NCBI RefSeq assembly: GCF_000203815.1
Contig: NW_004457695.1
Location: 1,168,054 to 1,232,053 of the forward strand
Origin: Cavenderia fasciculata
Taxonomy: Eukaryota; Evosea; Eumycetozoa; Acytosteliales; Cavenderiaceae
Direction: 5' to 3'
DNA: 64,000 nucleotides
Each line of letters begins with the position of its first letter. Position 1 is the first letter of the stretch. Below are positions 47,513 through 58,500 of the stretch, piece by piece. The notes beneath the pieces are model-generated. The model ran no database searches and was not told where the DNA came from. It worked only from the letters and a program-made list of their open reading frames with translations. The translations under genes were made by a program, and so were the position numbers.

Positions 47513-50053
47513 TTACAAAATTAAACATTTTAATTTATCATTTTCATCATCAACAATTCTTTTCAATCTTTTATGTTGATATAGAAACTCGATGATATTG
47601 GATGGTCCTGAACATCTTGGGGTGCAACCTTCACTACGATTGAAATGTAGGAATGAAACAACTTCAAAGTGTTTGTTGGAACATGCCAAATCAATAGCCA
47701 ACGGTGAGCAACCCTCTGTACGATTCAGATGTAAAAATGAGACAATATCTAGTCTTCCAATGCTAGCTGATTGGTCCATTGCAACTCTACTACATCCTTC
47801 TTGACGATATTTATGTAAAAAGGTAACTATATCAAAATATCCTTGTGATGCTGCCTATATAAATATACATGTATATGATACGAATGGATGGAAGAGTAAA
47901 TATAAATGGATCTGGATTGGAGTTATATATGTATGTATATATATGTATATTTTTGAATCAGTCTTACCGAATCCATTGCATTGTATGAACAACCTTCAGT
48001 TCGATTTTGATGAAGAAAATCAACTATTGATAAAAAACCACATTCTGCTGCCTTGTCCATCGTTGCTTTGGAACAACCATTGGAACAGAGTGAACAATTG
48101 GAATGAATATATTTAACTATATCCAAATGACCGCTGGTTACTGCTCTATCAAATAATTCAGATGGATGACAATTACCACCATGATGTTGATGAAGTAGTT
48201 TGAGGATTTCTAAATGACCAAATTCCGCAGCCATTAGAATAGCATCTTTAAGAGCTGGTTGTTCACGACGAGTTTCTAAAATTAATTCTACTACTTTAAA
48301 ATGACCATATCGAGTTGCCGATACCAATGAATCAGATGAACACCTCTCAGAGGTATTATCATAAATGAATTTAATGGCTTCAAAACTACCTTGAACAGCT
48401 GCCAAATCCAATGAATAGTTGGGTGATCCTGCTCCTACTCCTGCTCCTACCCCTTCTCCAGTTAGATTCATATTAACAAATAAGAATTCTAAAATATCTA
48501 ATCTATTTCTATAAGTTGCAGTTGAGAGAGCTCCAATTGATTTAGTTTCAGGTCTGTTATAGTGTAGATACTCTACAACTTCAAGAAACCCGTTTAGAGA
48601 TGCACCTTCCATTGCAGCATAGGTAGCACCTTCTAGACGATTTTGATCCAGGTACTTTACAATGTCAATAAAGCCATTGCGAGCGGCATAGTTCATTGCA
48701 GCCACTGTACATCCTTGACTTGTATTTTGGTGAAGGAATTCAACTATACTGAGAAACCCATTTTCAGCTGCCTTGTCCATCGCTGCTTTACTACATCCTT
48801 CAGTTCGATGTTTATGTAAATACTCTACAATCTCTAAATACCCATTTTCAGATGCCTTGTCCATCGCTGCTTTACTACATCCTTCTGTTCTATTAGTGTC
48901 CAAGAATTGAACCATATCTAAATATCCATTCATTGCAGCCTTTAACAAAAAGATAAATAAATATATACATTGTTAGTTTCAAATGGGATCAATTATAAAT
49001 ATATTATATTATATTATATTTCAAATGAATTCATACAGTATCCATTGTATTACTAGAGAATGCTTTTAATTGGTTATTATGAATAAATTGAATGATACCC
49101 AAATGACCATGAATCGAAGCTTCACAACCTATATCAACAAATGCTTCTTTTGCCAATTGAAAATAAGAGGATGTGGTGGAGGTAGAAGTAGTGTCATCAT
49201 TATCATTGTCATTATCAATAGACAATATAGTTTCATAACAATATTCGATGATATTTAGATGACCGTGTCGAGCAGCCTTTCTTAATGCAGAGACTAGCCA
49301 CCGACCGACTGGAATACCAGTTCTACCACTACCCAACGCTTGATTGTGTTGAATGAGTAATTTGAGAATATCCAAGTGACCATGATCGGCACATGCCTCA
49401 TATGTTGACAATCCATAGCCTTCGGTACGATTGGCAATCAAAAAGTCGATGATATGTCGGTGTCCACTTGTTACGGCATTTGAAGCAGCCTTTACAGTAC
49501 ACCGCATCTTTGGATACCGACGATGTAGTAGTTTGAGTATATCAATATTACCATGATCACATACTGCATCCAATACAACATCGTCTAGAGGTTGATAGTC
49601 GGGTGACCATTCGAGTAGATGCAGTAGTGTTTCAATGTCTGCGTTGGGATGACAGCAGTACATATTGATGGCGTGTGATCGTAGCAATACATCACCACCA
49701 TTCTTTCTATTTGGTGGAAGATAATGTTTGATAAATCCCCATGGCAGTGCATATTGTTGAATCAAACAAGTCAATGGTAATGATCTTGCAATCAACTCTT
49801 TTCCTTTCAAATAACCATAGTATTTTCTATATACTCCAATACCAACGCTTTGTTTACTTGATGACGATGATGATGAAGATGATGGAGGTAGACTTGACAT
49901 TTGTTTAAATACAGTATTTCTAATATGCAATGATTTAAAGATATGATTAAAAGACGTAGTAGCATTATTATTATTATTATTATTATATAATACACGGTCG
50001 ACCGTTGAAGAAGATGATGTTACAACATTTATATTATTATTGTTTGGAGACAT
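47513..50053 (-). CDS. Ankyrin-repeat protein, 776 aa, 3 exons
   Basis: Exons 50053-49037, 48939-47968 and 47854-47513, all phase 0, give 776 aa. After an Asn/Ser-rich N-terminus of about 75 residues, the protein contains roughly 18 ankyrin-like units of the GHLDILKLL / NGYLEIVEYLHKHRTEGCS type, many followed by KAAMDKA. Exon junctions fall exactly at the same place in a repeat unit (before AAMNGYLD and AASQGYFD), so the gene probably grew by repeat and exon duplication. No catalytic domain or membrane segment. Likely a scaffold; function unknown. It belongs to the large dictyostelid ankyrin family that also includes the genes at 431-2755 and 51803-54163. Confidence 0.82.
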
Positions 50054-50336
50054 ATCTTCTTCTTCTTCTTTGTTGTATGTACTAGAAGAGTAAAAAGAAG
50101 TGCAATGAATAAGTTAAGTTGATTAGTTTTTTCACCAAACAAAACAAACATGATGACTCTTTTAAAGTACCTCTTTCAATCAAATCATTCAAACCACTTT
50201 TGTTCTTTATACCATCTGATGGTGGATGGAGTGATTGTCATCATCTTCCACCCAATTATTATTTATTATAATTAATAATAGTTTTAATTTTTGAATTATT
50301 ATTATCGCAATTATTTATTATTACTTGTTACTTTTG

Positions 50337-50893
50337 TTACTTTTGTTCCATTTGTTCTTTTTCCTTTTCCTTTTTACTACCACCCATACAATTAGGAGAT
50401 GGAGTGATTGTTTTGTTCTTTTCCCAAGATTCTGGAGTAGCAGTTTTAATACTTAGTGCGTGTACACCACCCTTTAATTCTTCTGATAATAGTTCATTCA
50501 CCATTCTGTGTTGTTGAATCATTGATTTACCTTTGAATAATTCAGAGACTACAATTACCTGTTACATGTGTGATCGATCGATCGATCGATCGATAATATA
50601 ATATCAGTTGGTCTCATTCATTCAGATTGATTGTTGTTTGTTTGCCAGACTTGACTTACTTTAAAATGAGTTTCACTTCCTTTTGGAACACTGTGCATAT
50701 AACTTTCATTGTTTACTTCAAGATGAATGGGATTGAATTCTGTATTCAATTTACCTTCGATAGTTGATTGTTTTGGTCCTTTGCTAGTCATATTGTTTGT
50801 CGTTGAGAAATATCTAAATGATGATGATGATGACAAAGAAGAAGAAGAAGAAGAAGAAGATGATGATGATCTTAATACCCTATAAAGAAACAT
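50337..50893 (-). CDS. BolA-like protein with putative mitochondrial presequence, 2 exons
   Basis: Exons 50893-50660 and 50558-50337 give 151 aa. Residues 1-35 form an Arg/Ser-rich presequence ([22 protein letters not shown]) suitable for mitochondrial import. The core [20 protein letters not shown], then [20 protein letters not shown] and [18 protein letters not shown] with [14 protein letters not shown], is a BolA domain of the BOLA1 type with the invariant His in the HALS motif. BolA proteins bind monothiol glutaredoxins and help Fe-S cluster handling in mitochondria. The intron (50559-50659) contains a GATC repeat. The C-terminus is Lys/Glu-rich. Confidence 0.85.
50572..50594. repeat. (GATC)n repeat in BolA intron
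   Basis: Nearly six uninterrupted GATC tetramers inside the intron of the BolA-like gene. Self-complementary sequence. Confidence 0.85.
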
Positions 50894-51802
50894 CTAATCT
50901 ATCTATCTATCTATCTGTCTATCTATTCTATTGGTTAATAATATCATTAAAAATAACATCTATCTACTTTTTCACAGTGATGGACACCTGACAAATTAAA
51001 AAAAAGTATTATTATGTTCTTGTTGATTGTTTAGTTGCTGTATTGTTGTAATTAATATTAATATTGGAATTGAAAAGGAAATGATAGAAAGAGTAATGGA
51101 GGAATAGAAGCTATCAATGATTTAGTTACCACAAATGGATGAATTGTCTAGAAGAAAATAGATGTGCACTTATCTTTACTTTCAATAGTATACTCAATCT
51201 GTTCATCACAAGTCCGAATGAAGAGGTAATGAGGCCCTTCTTGTTAAAGAGATAAAGAGATACAAACACAAATAATATTACCTATACATTCAATTCAGTA
51301 ACACACAAATCACAACCGATATAGAGAAAGGCATTAAACGATGGATAGAGAATAATGGTAAGCATCTACTCATACCGTATTATATTGACACTTTACAATG
51401 GATATAGTGTATATATTTAAAATGAATATGTCAATGTATACTATGTACCTTTGACGGTCGTGAAGCAAGTGGCAAGATCAGAAAGTCGATGTAACGTGTT
51501 GACCCACACAGGTTTCAGATCAGATGTTACGACTATACGTTTCATCGACTTTCTGATCAGCCAAACAACGTTAATAATTAATCCATCACTTTGTTGTTCT
51601 ATAGAGGTATTCCATCTCATGAAGAAATTAAACAAAGGTAAATATAAACATTAAAAAAAAAGACATAATAAATAAAATAAAGACTTTTTGAAAAAAGGAA
51701 ACAAATGAGAGTAGAGAGACTGAGTATTTTAATTTAAGATGACGTAGTATAATTATATATAAATATTATATTATATTATAGTTATTAGATAAAGCTATTA
51801 GA
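50894..51802. other. Spacer with a long-stem hairpin
   Basis: About 900 bp between a minus-strand gene start and a plus-strand gene start. Moderately AT-rich; short (ATCT)n at 50895-50928. A perfect 16-bp inverted repeat at 51476-51558 is listed separately. Small open frames here look non-coding. Confidence 0.45.
51476..51558. ncRNA. Candidate hairpin RNA with 16-bp perfect stem
   Basis: GATCAGAAAGTCGATG (51476-51491) is exactly complementary to CATCGACTTTCTGATC (51543-51558). The 51-nt interior has further partial pairing (TAACGT near 51492 with ACGTTT near 51537, and GTAAC with GTTAC). The total length of 83 nt is in the range of small-RNA precursors. It lies in a gene-free spacer, about 245 bp before an ankyrin-like gene. 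Transcription is not shown. Confidence 0.35.
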
Positions 51803-54163
51803 ATGAATATTGATGAATCATTTAAATCAATATTGACAAATAAATATATTAGAAAAAGAATCATTCAATATGTACAAACAATCAACAAGTTGTATAATCA
51901 TGGAATATCAATACCCTACAATACAGTAGATACATTTGAATGGTTGGTAGACCAATACTTTAATAAGAAAGCAAGTGCATCGTTGTTGGTATACAAGATT
52001 CAAAAGAATATAGGGCATATTCGATTACCAACCTTTGTAGGCTTTCAAATGATGGTTAATCTTGACCTATGTCTATACAAACAGATATACCTACACTTTC
52101 AAGATAGACTGTTGGAATACCCTTATCTGATGGATTCAGCTGCCAATAAAGGTCGATCAGATATAGTGGACTTTCTAATCGACAAACGTGCACCGTTTAC
52201 AAGTCATGCTATCGAGAATGCATGTTGTAATGGGTATATTGGTATTGCTGATAAATTGTTAAATTGTGATTATATCAAACCAGAGTGGATGCCATCAACT
52301 CGTGGATACGATGGTGCTGCGCAGAACGGTCATTTGGATGTACTCAAATACTTGGATCACTCGAGTCGTATTGTACAACCCATCGAGACAACCACTCAAT
52401 GCATTGATCAAGCATGCAAGAACAATAGAGAAGATGTGGTACGATACTTGATGGAGACTCGGACAGAGGGTTTCACAAGACATGCTATCATTCGAACGGT
52501 CGAGTGTGGCAATCTGCCATTGTACCATCATCTACGTCAGAATATGGCGTCACTGTCCCACAACCACTTTGACTCAAGTGAGATTCTCGGTGCTGTTATC
52601 ATAGCAGCCGAGAATGGACACGTAGAGATGGTCAAACATATGTTTGGTACGATCGTTCAACAAAAGGATCTCGAGTACCCCATCGACACACACAAGCTTA
52701 GACAGGCGGTAGTACGTGCTAGTCCCGACCCACGAATACTACTCGAATACATGATCAAGAATGGGGTATTGACCGAATACTCATTGGTAGAAGACGATGA
52801 TCTTATTGCAGTTGCCTCCAAATACTGTGGATTGGGTATGGTCAAATACCTTGTCAATATCAATAGAAACCGTCGTATTCGTCAAAACATACTGATTCAA
52901 GTGTGTGACCAACAACCATGTGCACTCGACGTCATCGAATATTTGTTTCAAGAGTGTCAAGAGCCACGTCGTAATCCAGAGAATAGCTATCGCACCGTGA
53001 TAATGAGTGTCATTCGATATGACAATATTGAATTGTTTCAATTGATGCAGAGGTATCCACCGATGCTTGACGTTGCCACCAATGTGACAGATGACTATAC
53101 GATGCAGACAGCAATCAGTGGCAAATACCGTATTGTCGAGCTCTTGCTAGACCACTTTAAAAACGATGAAATCAGATTCAACGCGATTGTCAGCAAGATG
53201 GCATACTCACCCGTCACAGAGTTGGCCAAGAGGATGGTCACTGATCATCGACTCAAACCAAGCTTGATAGCGTTGCGTACAGCTGTCATCAAAAATAATA
53301 CTGAACTGCTTCAGTTTTACATTGACACGATGCAGAACAACCCCGAGTCCCATGAAAAGATCGACAACTATATAGTCTCAACACTGCTCTGTGATGCAGC
53401 TGAGAGAGATCGTGTGGCGGTGGTCAAGCTTTTACACGAAAAGTTTGGTATACGCCAATTGAAACCCGTCGCCTTGGACGGTATTGCGTATCGCGGACGT
53501 GTCGATCTCATGGACTTTTTGTTGAGTAACACCAAACAAGACGCTGTCAAGGTGACATCGTCCACCCTCTTGGAGGCGGTGAAGAGTAGCCGGTTGGATA
53601 TGGTAAAATGTATTCTTAGACATCGCAAGGGGACAACGCCTAACCCAGACAGTCTCCAGGTGGCCATTGACAAAAACAATCTCCAAATGTTCCAGTTTCT
53701 CTGGACCAAGTTCTTCCAAAATGCAAAGGGTCGGTCGACAGTACCAAAGAACTATTTCGGAGGAGCTGCCTCTCAAGGCAACCTAGGTATTATCAGACAA
53801 CTCCAACACCTTGTTCCCGACATTCAAGAATATGACAGCTTTTTAATCACATCGTTGTTGGTGGCCAAAACCGATGTACCAATGCTCACCCTCTTCCAAA
53901 ATAATATAAACTATACCGATGTCTTGAGACAATGTTGTAAACACGAGAACCTAACATTCCTCAAAACCTATCTCCTCGACAAACCAGAATTCAATCACAG
54001 AGCAATCCTACTCGAAGCCATCCAGACAAAAAACCTCGATATCGTTAAAACCATCGTTGCAGCAGTTCCACCTAGATCCATTCTTGCAGTTCATGAACAA
54101 AGATCAAAATGGGAAACTCCAACAATTGAAAAATACCTCTCATTACATAAAAGTGCTAAATAA
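51803..54163 (+). CDS. Ankyrin-like repeat protein, 786 aa, single exon
   Basis: An uninterrupted 786-codon frame from ATG 51803. Start MNIDESFKSILTNKYIRKRI and the following IIQYVQTINKLYNHGISIPY are the usual N-terminal module of this dictyostelid family. Repeats of about 30-35 residues follow: NKGRSDIVDFLIDKRAPFTS, NGYIGIADKLLN, NGHLDVLKYLDHS, NGHVEMVKHMFG, SSRLDMVKCILRH and so on to the C-terminus. Unlike most genes here it lacks Asn/Gln runs and is less AT-rich, with more G/C-ending codons than its ankyrin-like relatives. No other domain is visible and the function is unknown. Confidence 0.85.
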   Translation: MNIDESFKSILTNKYIRKRIIQYVQTINKLYNHGISIPYNTVDTFEWLVDQYFNKKASASLLVYKIQKNIGHIRLPTFVGFQMMVNLDLCLYKQIYLHFQDRLLEYPYLMDSAANKGRSDIVDFLIDKRAPFTSHAIENACCNGYIGIADKLLNCDYIKPEWMPSTRGYDGAAQNGHLDVLKYLDHSSRIVQPIETTTQCIDQACKNNREDVVRYLMETRTEGFTRHAIIRTVECGNLPLYHHLRQNMASLSHNHFDSSEILGAVIIAAENGHVEMVKHMFGTIVQQKDLEYPIDTHKLRQAVVRASPDPRILLEYMIKNGVLTEYSLVEDDDLIAVASKYCGLGMVKYLVNINRNRRIRQNILIQVCDQQPCALDVIEYLFQECQEPRRNPENSYRTVIMSVIRYDNIELFQLMQRYPPMLDVATNVTDDYTMQTAISGKYRIVELLLDHFKNDEIRFNAIVSKMAYSPVTELAKRMVTDHRLKPSLIALRTAVIKNNTELLQFYIDTMQNNPESHEKIDNYIVSTLLCDAAERDRVAVVKLLHEKFGIRQLKPVALDGIAYRGRVDLMDFLLSNTKQDAVKVTSSTLLEAVKSSRLDMVKCILRHRKGTTPNPDSLQVAIDKNNLQMFQFLWTKFFQNAKGRSTVPKNYFGGAASQGNLGIIRQLQHLVPDIQEYDSFLITSLLVAKTDVPMLTLFQNNINYTDVLRQCCKHENLTFLKTYLLDKPEFNHRAILLEAIQTKNLDIVKTIVAAVPPRSILAVHEQRSKWETPTIEKYLSLHKSAK

Positions 54164-54499
54164 AGAAATACTATTATTTATTAATAAATATTGTGAGTGG
54201 AAATATATTTTATATTGAAGATAGAAGTTAACCATGACTTTTAAATATCTTTAAGAACTCTCCCGTCAAAAAATATTGATTAAAAATAATAAATAGTATT
54301 TTTATTTTTATTTGTTGGTGTATCTAGTATTGCACAACTTTCGGGATTACTGCAAAGATTGCCCATTTGTCCAGAGGTACATGTGGAGTCGCGGAACAAA
54401 AAAGAAAGATATCAACTTGCCCGAATTTAATGGGTAGATTTTTAACATTATTGGGGATGCGACCTTTTTTAATCCATTATTATTTATTTATTTATTTAT

Positions 54500-54715
54500 T
54501 TATTCCGAATCACCTCCATCGAACTTGAACTTGAGTTGTTGCTCTTGTGACAAAAATAGATAGAATAGAATAATATAAATAACTTTAAAAAGAGATAAAA
54601 AAAAAAAAAAGAGATAATTTTTTTTATTTTTGGAACCTGATCTACTTGGTATCTCAATCCAACAAATTACGAAACAACAACCTTTCTTCTTCTTTTTAAC
54701 CACCACATCGGTCAA
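54500..54715 (-). CDS. Possible small protein gene, start exon not found
   Basis: On the minus strand a protein-like frame reads VVVKKKKKGCCFVICWIEIP then SRS, an A/T-rich stretch, and EQQLKFKFDGGDSE before a stop. Removal of a 93-nt AT-rich segment (54636 down to 54544; donor GTTCCA, acceptor CACAAG) would join the two protein-like parts in frame; unspliced it also stays open. No in-frame ATG precedes it, so a further upstream exon would be required. The compact, non-repetitive C-terminus is the reason to list it. Family not recognised. Confidence 0.28.
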   Translation of the reverse strand: MTDVVVKKKKKGCCFVICWIEIPSRSGSKNKKNYLFFFFLSLFKVIYIILFYLFLSQEQQLKFKFDGGDSE

Positions 54716-55150
54716 GAATAGATAGAAGATGAATGATGAATGATGGATGGGCTATGAACTCTTTAACCCAGCCCGACAAATAAGCCAAGCATAGATACAC
54801 ATCACTCACATAAACAAACACAACCCATATTTGTTTTATAACATTGCAATGGATATATCTATGTGTGTGTATCTTTAATTAACCCAACATCTTTACGATG
54901 GGTTAGCAGGATCGATGATCATCTAGTAGTAAGTACCGATGGTGATGACTACACAATCACAACCAAGATTGAAGGGTAGAAAAGCCATCATAAAGATCAC
55001 CAGCCGTATCACATCACATCACATCAATCAAGTGATCTTTTAAAAAAATATTTTTAAATTTGGTGGCACCTAACGAAGAAGCGAGTTACAACAAAAAAAA
55101 CCAAAAGGTTTCGATCATCAACAGAAACCCTCCCTTACCACTCCATTCGC

Positions 55151-55166
55151 CTAATCACGTGATTAG
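55151..55166. promoter_or_regulatory. 16-bp palindrome CTAATCACGTGATTAG
   Basis: A perfect palindrome centred on CACGTG, about 400 bp before the first Sib gene. CACGTG is the canonical core for bHLH- and bZIP-type dimers; here it is inferred as a possible binding site. Confidence 0.4.
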
Positions 55167-55567
55167 CTGTTTCCTTGCTCTGTTGGCAAGCACCGATAGC
55201 CCCCTCATTGGCCATCATGCCCTGTGCAAAACTTAACTTTCTAAATTCCCCTCCATTTCGTATTTACGAATTTAATCTTCTATTCTTTGCTTGGTGACGT
55301 TCTCTCTCTCTCGACCTCCAAACAAACCCTGTTGCTACTGCTTGCTGATTGTTCATTTCATCTTTATAATTATTTTTCCTTTCAAATAATACTAGTCTTC
55401 TCTTTTCTTTTTCCTTTTATCTATTTTATTTATTTAGATCGGGTCTAAACAAAACCCATCAACCCTTATTTATTTTGTACCACTACTACTATATATTACA
55501 TTACACACTATTAGAGAGAGAAAGAAAGAAAGAAAGATTAAATAAACACACACACACACACAAAAAG

Positions 55568-58500
55568 ATGTTCTTTAAAAACAATAAGAGTAATATAATA
55601 CTCTTATTAGTATGTCTTTTAACATTAAGTTTTTATGCTGATTATGCTGAAGGTAAGTTCACACCACACACACAACAACACCATTGCAACACGATTGATA
55701 GATCAAACACACACACAATTCACACCAATTATTCATTGTTGTAAAATTCAAAACGACAACTTTTTTCTTTTTTTTTTTTTTTCTCGCGCTGGTTTCTGAT
55801 CACTTGCATGATCAGGTGATCCATCTACTATGATACGATAAATATAGTTTTCCAAATATTAATTAATATATTTTAATTTCCCATTCGATTCTATTCTATT
55901 CTGGTTTATAGCATCACATTTTAGATACAGTACATTGTCATGGCAATACCTTTCACCCAATACATTCCGTGTTACTGTCAAAGTAGCCTTTAGATACAAA
56001 TATTTTGTTGAATGGCTTGGATCTTCTCCATACCAAGGTTTCACGTATGTAAACAAACTAGCATTTACATAGCATAGTCAGGCAGGCAGGAGTCATATGC
56101 ATGCAATCATTAGCTAACTCTACTCGACTCGACTTGACTGCTTATATATTTATATTTTTGCTTTATTTTTTTAAATTTTTTAGATTTTTCAATTATGATT
56201 TAATTTTGGAATATTCCAAGAGAAATTGGTTGAATCAATTGGTAACATCTACCACAACCTATTCAAACATTGTATTTACAACAGAGTATGCTGATCCAAT
56301 TGCCGATTGGATCACTGCTAGCAGTGTGGTTGATGTGACGTTCCCATCGGAAGCCGTGACATCTATGGGTGGTCGTATCACATACTATGGTACCAACCGT
56401 ATTGCCAACCTCCAAAACAACGCCGAGTTGCCATGGAATGTGACATCGACCGTTCCATTGACCGGTCTCACCACTGCCAACTCATCGCCAGTCTCTGGTA
56501 TGTTGCCCATTGTACCAGCCTACAATGGCCAAGCCAACTCGATCCCAGTGTTGGCATCGCACCAAGAGAACCCAAATGCCAACCTCAAGTTCTCGCTCTC
56601 TAAATGGACCGGTATGACTCAACCTGGTGGCATGACAATCGACGCCAACACCGGTGTCATCACCTACACACCAACTGCCGTCGGATTGTGGTGCGCCCAA
56701 GTTGTCGTCACCGAAACCAACGGTCTCCAATCGAGCATTTCCGTCGATTTCATCGTCAATGTCACTGCCAAGCCAGTCACCCAGGACCTGCCACCATACT
56801 TCCAGGTGCCACCTACCCCCGCCCAAGGCTCGTACGAAGACTTTGTTGTCAACACGGCCAAGTCGTTCCCCCTCAGAGGTGTGTCGCCCCAGTCTGGCTC
56901 GAAAGTCACCATCTCCAACTCCAACTTGCCCGCCGGCATGAACTACACCACGCAGACCGCATCCAACCCCAACACAGTCACCTTTTCGTGGGCTCCTACC
57001 ATGTCCCAGGTCGGTGTGTACATTTTCTCTGCCGGTCTCGTCGACAACAAGGGCAATGAGATGGTTGGCGGTGTGCACTCGTTCTTCTTGCGTGTGTCGG
57101 CTGCTGCCTGCGGCAACGGACACGCCGAAGTCAACGGCTCGTGCACGTGTAACAACAACTGGACCGGAACCAAGTGCGACCAATGCAAGCCAGGTTTCTA
57201 CGGTGCTCTCTGTCTCCCATTGCCACCATGCCAAAACGGCCAATCCAACGGCGGCACAGATGGTGACGGCAAGTGTATCTGCGACCCCGGGTACCAAGGT
57301 CCCGCCTGTAACGTCAGTATCGTCAAGTACTGCTCGCCATCCGACCCCAATGCCATCATCCAACAGTCTCAAATCGACTCGCTCTCTGCCGTCAAGCCAG
57401 ACTTTGTCCAAGTGTCGTTGACCCCAACCGGATCGCAACTCCAAATCCCACTCCAACTCACCGGCAAGAATATCATTACTGCCGAGATCTTTATCCTCCT
57501 CGACACATCTGTCACTGCCGCCAACACTGCCCGTTACAAGCAGTTCATCACCCAACACAACTTGTTTAGAGCTACCTTTGCTGCCAACAGAGACGCCATT
57601 CTCTACGGTCTCGGTACATTCTCTGATTCGGCCAACCAACCAAACAGCTTCCAACTCAATGCCAACCCAATGACTGATATCACCACCACCCTCAACTCTG
57701 TCGCCTTGTTGACTGGTAGCCCATCGGCCAACATCCCATACTCTGTATTAATCGATGCCATCCCAAAGATTGGGTTCTCCAACTCTGGTACCATGAAGAT
57801 TATCTATCTCGTCACCGACAATAACATTGCTCCAACCGACAACACCCTTGTTTCTAAACTTGTCAAAGCTTTGGATACCCGTAATATCTTACTTGGTGTG
57901 TTTGCACTTGATTCAGTGTCGTCGTATGCTCCATTGTTCTCGGCTGCCGGCGCTGGGTATTCGTACGCATGGCCATCAACCACCTCTGACTCGTGGTTCA
58001 GCTTGTTCATCACCAACATCTACACTCCAATGATCAACAATATTGTCGTCAAGGTTGTCTCGGATGAATACAGTATTGTCGCCACCCCTCCACCCACCAC
58101 CTCGACCACCACCTGGTACACTGGTCTCTTGCTCCCAACCCCCGCCCCCACCGCCCTCACTCCAGTGGTCAAGCTCAATGTAGTCGGTTTTGACAAGCAA
58201 ACCATCGCCGTCGCCATCAACCACGCCCCCACCACCAGCTCGGTCGCCATCACCACCGACGAAGACCAGTCCACCACCTTTTCCATCGTCGGCTCGGACA
58301 TCGACCTCAACCTGTTGAATGTCGCACTCACCCAGCTTCCATCCAAGGGATCGATCAAGATTAACGGTGTCGTGATGGTTCTCGGACAGTCATACGCTCT
58401 CCCAGCATCCACATCCAATGCCTTTACCTTTGTCCCAACCCTCGACCAAAACGGTGCCGACGTTGCCAAGTTTACCGTGTCTGACGGTTGTTTGTCTGCC

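Larger units (their letters stand above)
54164..55567. other. Long spacer, Sib upstream region
   Basis: About 1.4 kb. The first part is AT-rich; 54330-54460 and 54880-55330 are less AT-rich. It contains a possible minus-strand small gene (54500-54715), a 16-bp palindrome with CACGTG (55151-55166), a pyrimidine-rich block (55290-55430) and GAAA/CA repeats (55520-55561) just before the Sib ATG. The less AT-rich half is probably the Sib promoter. Confidence 0.45.

Noticed and set aside
56482-57654. A 390-codon open frame on the minus strand inside the first Sib gene, with other long opposite-strand frames to 61 kb
   Set aside because: Mirror effect of the GC-rich, C-ending codons of the Sib exon; composition (Val/Gly/Asp/Trp-rich) and lack of any motif argue against coding.
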